A stretch of 64,000 nt of DNA. Origin: Pseudomonas aylmerensis (GTDB lineage: Bacteria > Pseudomonadota > Gammaproteobacteria > Pseudomonadales > Pseudomonadaceae). Positions 34,121-41,019 of this stretch are shown one piece after another. Each line of letters begins with the position of its first letter. The stretch's first letter is position 1. The DNA is taken from contig NZ_MAUE01000048.1 in assembly GCF_001702265.1 (NCBI RefSeq), forward strand, positions 62,001 to 126,000. Direction: 5' to 3'. The position numbers and the translations under genes are program-made. The notes beneath the pieces were generated by a model that was given only the letters and a program-made list of their open reading frames with translations, had not been told where the DNA came from and ran no database searches.

Positions 34121-36022
34121 ATGCAACGCTCTATTGCCACCGTTTCCTTGAGCGGAACCCTGCCGGAAAAACTCGAAGCCATCGCGGCTGCCGGGTTTGA
34201 TGGCGTAGAAATCTTCGAAAACGATCTGCTGTATTACGACGGCAGTCCTCGGGAAGTTAGGCAAATGTGTGCCGACCTGGGCATTGCCATCACCCTGTTC
34301 CAGCCCTTTCGCGACTTTGAAGGCTGCCGCCGCGACCGCCTGGCGCGCAACCTGGAGCGCGCCGAGCGCAAATTCGACTTGATGCAGGAACTGGGCACCG
34401 ACCTGGTGCTGGTGTGCAGCAACGCCTCGGCCGATTGCGTCGGCGATGAACGCATCCTGCTGGATGACTTGAGCCTGCTGGCCGAACACGCTGGCCGGCG
34501 TGGCTTGCGCATCGGCTATGAAGCGCTGGCCTGGGGCAAGCACGTGAACACCTGGCAGCAGGTGTGGAACCTGGTCCGCCAGATTGATCACCCCAGCCTC
34601 GGCGTATTGCTCGACAGCTTTCACACCTTGTCGCTGAAGGGCGACCCGAGTGGCATCGCCGAGATTCCCGGCGACAAGATTTTCTTTGTGCAGATGGCCG
34701 ACGCGCCGATCCTGGCCATGGACGTGCTGGAGTGGAGCCGGCATTTCCGCTGCTTCCCCGGCCAAGGCGAATTCGACCTGGCGGGGTTTCTCGCACCGAT
34801 CATAAAAAGCGGCTACACCGGGCCGTTGTCCCTGGAGATTTTCAACGACGGCTTCCGCGCCGCGCCCACTCGTGCGAATGCGGCAGACGGCTTGCGGTCG
34901 CTGCTGTACCTGGAGGAGAAGACCCGCCAGCGCCTGGCGCAGGAGCAACCTGCGTTGCCGGTGGAGATCCTTTTCGAAACCCCGGCGGCCAGCGAATACG
35001 ACGGCATCGAGTTCCTCGAGTTTGCGGTGGATGAAAACCTTGGCGCCAAGCTGACTCACTGGCTGGAGCGCCTGGGGTTCGTCAAGGCCGGCCAGCACCG
35101 GTCCAAGAGTGTCAGCCTGTTGCGCCAGGGCGATATCAACCTGATCCTCAACTGCGAGCCGTATTCCTTCGCGCATAACTTTTTCGAAGCCCATGGACCG
35201 TCGTTGTGTGCCACGGCGATTCGGGTCAAGGACAGCGCCAAGGCCCTGCAGCGGGCAGTGGCCTACAAGGGCCAGCCCTATCGCGGCCTCGTGGGCCCGA
35301 ACGAGCTGGAACTGGCCGCTGTGCGAGCGCCGGAGGGCAGCCTGATTTACCTGGTGGACCCGAGCGAGGGCGGTCTCTACGACACCGACTTCAACCTGCA
35401 ACCGGCCACTGCCGCCAGCGGTGGCTTGCTGCGCATCGACCATATGGCCATGGCGCTGCCGGCCGACAGCCTCGACAGTTGGGTGCTGTTCTACAAGAGC
35501 CTGCTGGATTTCGAAGCCGATGACGAAGTGGTGCTGCCCGACCCGTATGGCCTGGTGAAAAGTCGCGCACTGCGCAGCCGCTGCAGCTCGATTCGCCTGC
35601 CGCTGAATATCTCCGAGAACCGCAACACCGCGATTTCCCACGCTCTGTCGAGCTATCGCGGCTCGGGCGTGCACCACATTGCCTTCGACTGTGCGGACAT
35701 TTTCGCCGAGGTACGCCGCGCGAAAGAGGCCGGGGTGCCGCTGCTGGATATTCCGCTGAACTATTACGACGACCTCGCCGCGCGTTTCGATTTTGACGAC
35801 GAGTTCCTCAGCGAACTGGCGTACTACAACGTGCTGTACGACCGCGACGCGCAGGGCGGTGAGTTGTTTCACGTGTACACCGAACCGTTCGAGGGACGGT
35901 TTTTCTTCGAGATCATCCAGCGCAAGAACGGCTATGCCGGCTATGGCGCGGCCAACGTGGCGGTGCGCCTGGCGGCGATGGCCAAATCGCGCAGCGGTGC
36001 AGTGCGTCAGGCACGTTTATGA
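34121..36022 (+). CDS. quiC: 3-Dehydroshikimate dehydratase, two-domain (QuiC1 type)
   Basis: A 633-residue enzyme converting 3-dehydroshikimate to protocatechuate. The N-terminal part (about 1-285) is an AP-endonuclease-2-like TIM barrel (SIATVSLSGTLPEKLEAIAAAGFDGVEIFEND; later LDSFHTLSLKGDP and FVQMADAP). The C-terminal part (about 290-600) resembles 4-hydroxyphenylpyruvate dioxygenase, with VOC folds (LGFVKAGQHRSKSV, VHHIAFDCADIF). This fusion is typical of pseudomonads; the HPPD-like half is not the catalytic centre for the dehydratase. It is divergent from the permease gene, with a PcaR-type operator between. Confidence 0.92.
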   Translation: MQRSIATVSLSGTLPEKLEAIAAAGFDGVEIFENDLLYYDGSPREVRQMCADLGIAITLFQPFRDFEGCRRDRLARNLERAERKFDLMQELGTDLVLVCSNASADCVGDERILLDDLSLLAEHAGRRGLRIGYEALAWGKHVNTWQQVWNLVRQIDHPSLGVLLDSFHTLSLKGDPSGIAEIPGDKIFFVQMADAPILAMDVLEWSRHFRCFPGQGEFDLAGFLAPIIKSGYTGPLSLEIFNDGFRAAPTRANAADGLRSLLYLEEKTRQRLAQEQPALPVEILFETPAASEYDGIEFLEFAVDENLGAKLTHWLERLGFVKAGQHRSKSVSLLRQGDINLILNCEPYSFAHNFFEAHGPSLCATAIRVKDSAKALQRAVAYKGQPYRGLVGPNELELAAVRAPEGSLIYLVDPSEGGLYDTDFNLQPATAASGGLLRIDHMAMALPADSLDSWVLFYKSLLDFEADDEVVLPDPYGLVKSRALRSRCSSIRLPLNISENRNTAISHALSSYRGSGVHHIAFDCADIFAEVRRAKEAGVPLLDIPLNYYDDLAARFDFDDEFLSELAYYNVLYDRDAQGGELFHVYTEPFEGRFFFEIIQRKNGYAGYGAANVAVRLAAMAKSRSGAVRQARL

Positions 36023-36099
36023 CGGTGGGCCAGGTGCTTCCTTCGGGGAGCGCCGCGGCCCATAATCACTGCCTGCATAACAATGGCCGTGAGCGCACC

Positions 36100-36765
36100 A
36101 TGACCTCGAGTCCCGAACTCCCCGCGGTGTCAGACGCACCGCGCAAGAGTCGCAAGAACAATCCGGAAAAGACCCGCGAAAACATTCTCCAGGAAGCCAT
36201 CGTCGAGTTTGTCCAGCAGGGCCTGTCCGGCGCTCGCGTGGATGCGATCGCCGAGCGCATCCACACCTCCAAACGCATGATCTATTACTACTTCGGCAGC
36301 AAGGAGCAGTTGTACGTCGAGGTGCTGGAGAAGCTCTACGGCGATATCCGCAACACCGAAACGCGGATGAACCTCACCGCGCTGGAACCGCGCGAAGCAA
36401 TCCGCCGGCTGGTGGAGTTCACCTTTGATCACCACGACCAGAACGTGGATTTCGTGCGCATCGTCAGCATCGAAAACATCAACAACGCCGAATACGTGAA
36501 GCGCTCCGATTCGATCAAGGCGATGAACAGCAACATCCTCGAAGGGCTGGGCGCCACCTTGCAGCGCGGGGCTGAGTTGGGCGTGTTCCGCCAAGGGCTG
36601 AACCCGCTGGACGTGCATTTGCTGATCAACTCATTCAGCTTTTACCGCGTGTCCAACCGCCATACATTCAGTGAGATTTTTCAGATCGAACTGTCGGATG
36701 AGGCGATCAAGCAGCGGCATCGCGAGATGATTTGCGATTCGGTGATGCGGTACTTGCAGGCCTGA
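36100..36765 (+). CDS. TetR-family regulator of the quinate cluster
   Basis: A 221-residue regulator: a disordered, basic N-terminus, an HTH at about 30-75 (ILQEAIVEFVQQGLSGARVD, AIAERIHTSKRMIYYYFGSK), and an all-helical ligand domain. It lies 77 bases after quiC on the same strand. I chose the ATG at 36100; a frame opening at 36019 overlaps the quiC stop but adds 27 unlikely residues. It probably senses a pathway intermediate, but its operator is not evident. Confidence 0.8.
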   Translation: MTSSPELPAVSDAPRKSRKNNPEKTRENILQEAIVEFVQQGLSGARVDAIAERIHTSKRMIYYYFGSKEQLYVEVLEKLYGDIRNTETRMNLTALEPREAIRRLVEFTFDHHDQNVDFVRIVSIENINNAEYVKRSDSIKAMNSNILEGLGATLQRGAELGVFRQGLNPLDVHLLINSFSFYRVSNRHTFSEIFQIELSDEAIKQRHREMICDSVMRYLQA

Positions 36766-36799
36766 GTACGCGCGATATTCGGGAAGGAATGCAGTCCCT

Positions 36800-37715
36800 G
36801 TGGGACTTGCTTGCGAAAGCGGTGGGTCAGTCGCTGCAGGGGGTGGCTGATCTGGCGCCTTCGCGAGCAAGCCCGCTCCCACATTTGGAATGTATTTCAA
36901 GGTTAAAGCCGAGTTGTGCCGCCTGCTCAAATGCCGATGCAGCACCCCGAATCCCAAGCCCGAACAGCGATCAAAACTGTGGGAGCGGGCTTGCTCGCGA
37001 AAGCGGTGGGTCAGTCGCTGAAGAGGGTGGCTGGTCTAGCGCATTCGCGAGCAAGCCCGCTCCCACATTTGGGGTGTATTTCAAGATTGGAACCGGGTGT
37101 GTACCGCCCGCTCAGATGCCGGTGCAGCACCCCGAATCCCAAGCCCGAACAGCGATCAAAACTGTGGGAGCGGGCTTGCTCGCGAAAGCGGTGGGTCAGT
37201 GGCTGCAGGGGGTGACTGATCTGGCGCCTTCGCGAGCAAGCCCGCTCCCACATTTGAAGTGTATTTCAAGGCTGGAATCGAGTTGTGCCTCCCGCTCAGA
37301 TGCTGGTGCAGCACCCCGAATCCCAAGCCCGAACAGCGATCAAAACTGTGGGATGTATTTCAAGGTTGGAACCGAGTTGTACCGCCCGCTCAGATGCCGG
37401 TGCAGCCCCCCGAATCCCAAGCCCGAACTGCGATCAAAACTGTGGGAGCGGGCTTGCTCGCGAAAGCGGTGGGTCAGTGGCTGCAGGGGGTGACTGATCT
37501 GGCGCATTCGCGAGCAAGCCCGCTCCCACATTTGGGGTGTATTTCAAGGTTGGAACCGGGTGTGTGCCTCCCGCTCAGATGCCGGTGCAGCCCCCCGAAT
37601 CCCAAGCCCGAACAGCGATCAAAACTGTGGGAGCCGGGCTTGCCCGCGATGGCGGTGTGTCGGGTAGACAGCTATCGGCTGGCAAACCGCTATCCCCGGC
37701 AAGCCGGCTCCTACA
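36800..37715. repeat. Tandem REPIN array, about 185-bp period
   Basis: REPINs (GTGGGAGCGGGCTTGCTCGCG ... CGCGAGCAAGCCCGCTCCCA) alternate with a constant spacer of about 93 bp that begins GTATTTCAAGG and ends GAACAGCGATCAAAACT. Right-arm positions 36861, 37045 and 37230 give periods of 184-185; the next is 37508, one unit and one spacer further. One spacer (37346 onward) lacks the REPIN between. The array ends with an outgroup REP pair of the GCCGGCAAGCCGGC type (37626-37715). No gene seen. Confidence 0.92.
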
Positions 37716-37734
37716 GTTGATCGTGTTTCGACAG

Positions 37735-38583
37735 TCAGCTATTCATGCGCTGAAAGTGCGCCAGCATGCGCTGCGCATCCGGCACCTTGCCGCTGAACAA
37801 TTCAAACGCCTTGACCGCTTGAAACACTGCCATGTTGCCGCCATCCAGGGTGCGGCAACCCAAGGCGCGGGCGTCGCGCAGCAGCTCGGTTTCCAGGGGG
37901 AAATACACAATTTCTGCCACCCACAGTTGCGCTCGCAACAGCGCAGCGGGCACCGGTGTGCCCGGTAGCTTGGCCATGCCCATGGGCGTGGTGTTGACCA
38001 GGCCATCTGCTTCGGCCATGGCGTTTTCCAGGTCATGACCGACTTGGGCGCGACCGGCGCCGAAGCGCTGCGTGAGGTTATCCACAAGGTCGCGGGCGCG
38101 GCGGGTGTCCACATCGAACACACTTAATTGTTCCACGCCTTCGGCCAGCAGCGCGTGGGCCACTGCCGCACCCGCGCCGCCGGCGCCCATTTGCACTACG
38201 CGCTGGCGGGCAACATCACTCAGGTTTCGCCGAAACCCTTCGGCAAAGCCCAGGCAGTCGGTGTTGTGGCCGATGCGTTTGCCGTCCTTGAACACCACCG
38301 TATTGACCGCTCCAATGCCGCGGGCCTCGTCGGATAATTCATCGAGCAAGGGCAGGATCGCCTGCTTGCACGGGTAGGTAATGTTCAGGCCGGTGAAATG
38401 CATCAGCTCGGCGGCATCGAGCAAGTCGGGCAGGGCGTTGAGGTCCAGCTTCAGCGGTTCCAGGTCGATCAGCCGATACAGGTAACGCAAGCCTTGGGCG
38501 TCACCTTCCTGCTCATGCAGGGCCGGCGTACGGGAAGCCTGGATGCCGGCGCCGATCAGGCCGGCGAGGATGCGCGATTTCAT
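37735..38583 (-). CDS. Shikimate/quinate dehydrogenase (AroE family)
   Basis: A 282-residue NAD(P)-dependent dehydrogenase. The N-terminal substrate site reads GIQASRTPALHE, with Ser-x-Thr-Pro in place of the SKSP of biosynthetic AroE, as in catabolic quinate/shikimate dehydrogenases. Catalytic Lys and Asp are in LNITYPCKQ and HNTDCLGF. The Rossmann motif is MGAGGAGAAVAHAL. It should oxidise shikimate to 3-dehydroshikimate and perhaps quinate to 3-dehydroquinate. Its start overlaps the dehydroquinase stop by 4 bases. Confidence 0.85.
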   Translation of the reverse strand: MKSRILAGLIGAGIQASRTPALHEQEGDAQGLRYLYRLIDLEPLKLDLNALPDLLDAAELMHFTGLNITYPCKQAILPLLDELSDEARGIGAVNTVVFKDGKRIGHNTDCLGFAEGFRRNLSDVARQRVVQMGAGGAGAAVAHALLAEGVEQLSVFDVDTRRARDLVDNLTQRFGAGRAQVGHDLENAMAEADGLVNTTPMGMAKLPGTPVPAALLRAQLWVAEIVYFPLETELLRDARALGCRTLDGGNMAVFQAVKAFELFSGKVPDAQRMLAHFQRMNS

Positions 38584-39029
38584 TGCGTCGATCCCTTCAG
38601 CAACTGGCTGAAATGCTCCAGGGCCAAGTGGTAGCCATGGCTGCCGAACCCGGCAAGCACGGCCTTGGCGATGGGCGACACAAACGAGTGGTGCCGAAAC
38701 GCCTCGCGCGCATGCACGTTGGATAAATGCACTTCGATTACTGGTACTTCACTGGCCACCAGCGCGTCGCGAATCGCCACTGACGTGTGGGTCCAGGCTG
38801 CCGGGTTGATCACGATCCCGGCGCAGCGGGCGCGGGCGCCGTGGATCCAGTCCAGCAGCTCGCCTTCGTGGTTGGTCTGGCGAAATTCGATTTTCAGCCC
38901 CAGTTGCTCAGCGCTGCGGCCGCACAGGGCGGCGACATCGGCAAGGGTTTCATGGCCGTAGGTGGTCGGCTCGCGGGTGCCGAGCAGGTTGAGGTTGGGG
39001 CCGTTGAGCACCAGCACGATAGGCGGCAT
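38580..39029 (-). CDS. aroQ: Type II 3-dehydroquinate dehydratase
   Basis: A 149-residue dodecameric-type dehydroquinase interconverting 3-dehydroquinate and 3-dehydroshikimate. It shows VLNGPNLNLLGTREPTTYGH (catalytic Arg and Tyr), RQTNHEGELLDWIH, NPAAWTHTSVAIRDAL and the catalytic His segment EVHLSNVHAREAFRHHS. I chose the ATG at 39029 (MPPIVLVLNGPN). Context with quiC and the SxTP dehydrogenase says this copy is catabolic; the genome probably has another aroQ for aromatic biosynthesis. Confidence 0.92.
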   Translation of the reverse strand: MPPIVLVLNGPNLNLLGTREPTTYGHETLADVAALCGRSAEQLGLKIEFRQTNHEGELLDWIHGARARCAGIVINPAAWTHTSVAIRDALVASEVPVIEVHLSNVHAREAFRHHSFVSPIAKAVLAGFGSHGYHLALEHFSQLLKGSTQ

Positions 39030-39112
39030 AAGGGGTGTCTCCACACTTATTGTTAGTTGTGCGGATAAAATGTACTGGATGGTTAATTTGGTCAATTGAT
39101 GGCAGCGGATGT

Positions 39113-39127
39113 GTTCGATTACCGAAC
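39113..39127. promoter_or_regulatory. Palindromic PcaR/IclR-like operator upstream of aroQ
   Basis: GTTCGATTACCGAAC is a perfect 5-bp inverted repeat (GTTCG/CGAAC) and matches the site at 34007 in 12 of 15 positions. It is 84 bases upstream of the aroQ start, inside the gap shared with the hasI gene. Confidence 0.5.
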
Positions 39128-39172
39128 CGTTAATCAGACCTTGAGGCGCGACGGATCAGATTAGATATCAAT

Positions 39173-39187
39173 TGAAAATCATTCTCG
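39173..39187 (+). promoter_or_regulatory. Fur box upstream of hasI
   Basis: TGAAAATCATTCTCG matches the Fur 7-1-7 consensus TGATAATCATTATCA at 12 of 15 positions. It lies 50 bases upstream of the hasI start, where it should repress the sigma factor gene when iron is sufficient. Confidence 0.65.
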
Positions 39188-39236
39188 ACAACGCTTAAGA
39201 TGCCCGCCTGTTTCCTTAACATTCCAGGGAGTCGGT

Positions 39237-39758
39237 TTGTCGGACGTGGATCTCAAAGGCCTGTTTCTCAAGCACGCCGATACCCTGCGCGGGTATCTGG
39301 CGCGCAAGGTACGGGACCCGCAGTTGGCCGCGGACCTGGTGCAGGAGAGCTTCCTGCGCCTGGCGGAAAAGCCGGCCGGCGAGCGCATCGACAACTCCCA
39401 GGGCTATCTCTATCGAACGGCGAGCAATCTGCTGATCGACCATATTCGCCAGGAAGCGCGGCGCAAGACAGACTCCGTGCCCCACGAGGCGCTGGCCGAG
39501 ATTGAAGATGAAGTGGCCGGGTTGGAGGCTCAGGCAATGGCGCAGCAACAGCGACAGGCATTGAAGCAGGCACTGGCGGAGTTGCCGGAGCGCACCCAGC
39601 AGATTTTCCGCCTGAACCGCATCGAGGGCATGACCCACGCCCAGGTTGCCCGGCACCTGGACATCTCCGACAGCTCCGTGCAAAAGCATCTGGCCAAGGC
39701 CTTGGCCTACGTGATGCAGCGCCTGCAGGACGGCGAGGTGGCGCCACCCGACGAATGA
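39237..39758 (+). CDS. hasI: ECF sigma factor HasI (FecI type)
   Basis: A 173-residue ECF sigma factor with region 2 (LRGYLARKVRDPQLAADLVQ, SQGYLYRTASNLLIDHIRQ) and region 4 (LPERTQQIFRLNRIEGMTH, HLDISDSSVQKHLAKALAYV). The TTG start at 39237 is chosen because it gives the usual FecI N-terminus (SDVDLKGLFLKHADTLRGYL). It directs transcription of the heme receptor genes when released by HasS. The FecI-FecR-TonB receptor order and the Fur box upstream support the role. Confidence 0.9.
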   Translation: MSDVDLKGLFLKHADTLRGYLARKVRDPQLAADLVQESFLRLAEKPAGERIDNSQGYLYRTASNLLIDHIRQEARRKTDSVPHEALAEIEDEVAGLEAQAMAQQQRQALKQALAELPERTQQIFRLNRIEGMTHAQVARHLDISDSSVQKHLAKALAYVMQRLQDGEVAPPDE

Positions 39759-39821
39759 ATTACCGAAAAACGCCAGGTCAGTCGTCACAGCGTTATATAA
39801 CGAAAAATTCGAGATTCACAC

Positions 39822-40820
39822 GTGAATAGCCAGGGTCCGCAACAGCACAGCATTACCGAGGTGGCCGCCGAGTGGGCGGTGCGCCTGCACGCCGGTGCCC
39901 TGACCGACCAGGAGCAGGCCGAGCTGCGCCATTGGATCGCCTGTGACAGTCGCCACGAAGCGGCGCTGCGCTTTGCCGAGCAGACCTGGGCGGCGTTGGG
40001 CGAGGTGCATAAGGATGAGGCGGTACACCGCCGGCGCCCCTCTGCGGCGGTGCTGCCGGTGCGCCGGTCGTCGCGGCGAAGGCCGTGGCAGCGGGCGGCG
40101 GCCGTCGCGCTGGTCGTGGTGGCGGCGGGTGTCGGCTGGGTGCGCGGGCCGGAAGCCTGGCTACGCCTGCAGGCCGACTATGTCACCCAGAAAGGCGAGG
40201 TGCGCACCGTGCACCTGGCCGATGGCAGCACGGTGGAGCTGGATTCCGCCAGTGCCATTCGCCTGGATTACGACGGCGTGCAACGGCGCATCAGCCTGCT
40301 CCAGGGCTCGGCGATCTTCGATGTGGCGCCGATGGTCGGCAAGGAGACCCGGCCATTCGTGGTGCAAAGCGCCGGCGGGCAGACCCGCGCGTTGGGTACG
40401 CGGTTTGTGGTGGACCGCGAGGAAAGCAGCCAGGCCTGGGTGGGCGTGTTGCAGCACAGCGTTGCGGTGTCCTTGCAAGCCTCGCCGAAAAAAGGCCCCA
40501 GCGACCGTGTGCTCCAGGAAGGCCAGGCCGCGCGCTACAGCCCCCAGGAAGGCATCGTGCCCCTGGATCAGTTCGATGTAGAGCGCGCCACCAGTTGGCG
40601 TCGCGGCGTGTTGATCTTTGATCGCCAGCCCTTGGCCAAAGTCATCGAACAACTCAACCGTTACCGCCCGGGGCGCGTGGTGTTGACCAGTGCGGACCTG
40701 GGCGATCGCGAAGTCAGCGGGGTCTTCCGCCTCGACATGCTCGACACCGCCCTCGGTACCCTGACCCAGGAATTGCAAGTGCAACGCCTGGACCTGGCAG
40801 GCCTCAGCCTGATCTATTAA
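39822..40820 (+). CDS. hasS: FecR-family anti-sigma factor HasS
   Basis: A 332-residue inner-membrane regulator with a GTG start. A cytoplasmic DUF4880 domain (EVAAEWAVRLHAGALTDQEQ) is followed by a membrane helix (AAAVALVVVAAGVGWV), the periplasmic FecR domain (GEVRTVHLADGSTVELDSAS) and a C-terminal DUF4974/STN-like region (DRQPLAKVIEQLNRYRPGRV). It should relay heme-hemophore binding at HasR to HasI. Spaced 63 bases after hasI. Confidence 0.88.
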   Translation: MNSQGPQQHSITEVAAEWAVRLHAGALTDQEQAELRHWIACDSRHEAALRFAEQTWAALGEVHKDEAVHRRRPSAAVLPVRRSSRRRPWQRAAAVALVVVAAGVGWVRGPEAWLRLQADYVTQKGEVRTVHLADGSTVELDSASAIRLDYDGVQRRISLLQGSAIFDVAPMVGKETRPFVVQSAGGQTRALGTRFVVDREESSQAWVGVLQHSVAVSLQASPKKGPSDRVLQEGQAARYSPQEGIVPLDQFDVERATSWRRGVLIFDRQPLAKVIEQLNRYRPGRVVLTSADLGDREVSGVFRLDMLDTALGTLTQELQVQRLDLAGLSLIY

Positions 40821-40860
40821 CACCCCTGCTGGTGGTGGCGCCCGCGAGATCTTTCCCACG

Positions 40861-40890
40861 CCATCGCCGGCAAGCCGGCTCCTGCGCGTG
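40861..40890. repeat. Solitary REP
   Basis: TCGCCGGCAAGCCGGCTCCT, one arm only, between hasS and the hasR promoter region. Confidence 0.75.
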
Positions 40891-40927
40891 TATTTGCCTA
40901 CCAATCCCCCTCATTTAAAAAACTTTG

Positions 40928-40960
40928 AAGAAAATCTTACTGACTTCCTGCGCGTCGCAC
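40928..40960 (+). promoter_or_regulatory. Possible HasI-dependent promoter of hasR
   Basis: AGAAAAT followed about 17 bases later by CGTC resembles iron-starvation ECF promoters (AAAT, then CGT). A weak Fur-like sequence, TGAGAAGCATTCGCA, follows at about 40972. Both are tentative. Confidence 0.35.
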
Positions 40961-41019
40961 GTCTTGCTAGGTGAGAAGCATTCGCATAAACAAAAACGCT
41001 TACGCAGGGAAAAACACAA

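Noticed and set aside
36019..36099. Upstream start for the TetR gene overlapping the quiC stop (ATGA)
   Set aside because: The 27 extra residues are unlike TetR N-termini; the ATG at 36100 gives a normal lead into the HTH.
36732..37493. A 253-codon plus-strand frame through the 185-bp array
   Set aside because: Repeat-derived: the translated protein only mirrors the REPIN/spacer alternation and starts inside the TetR gene.
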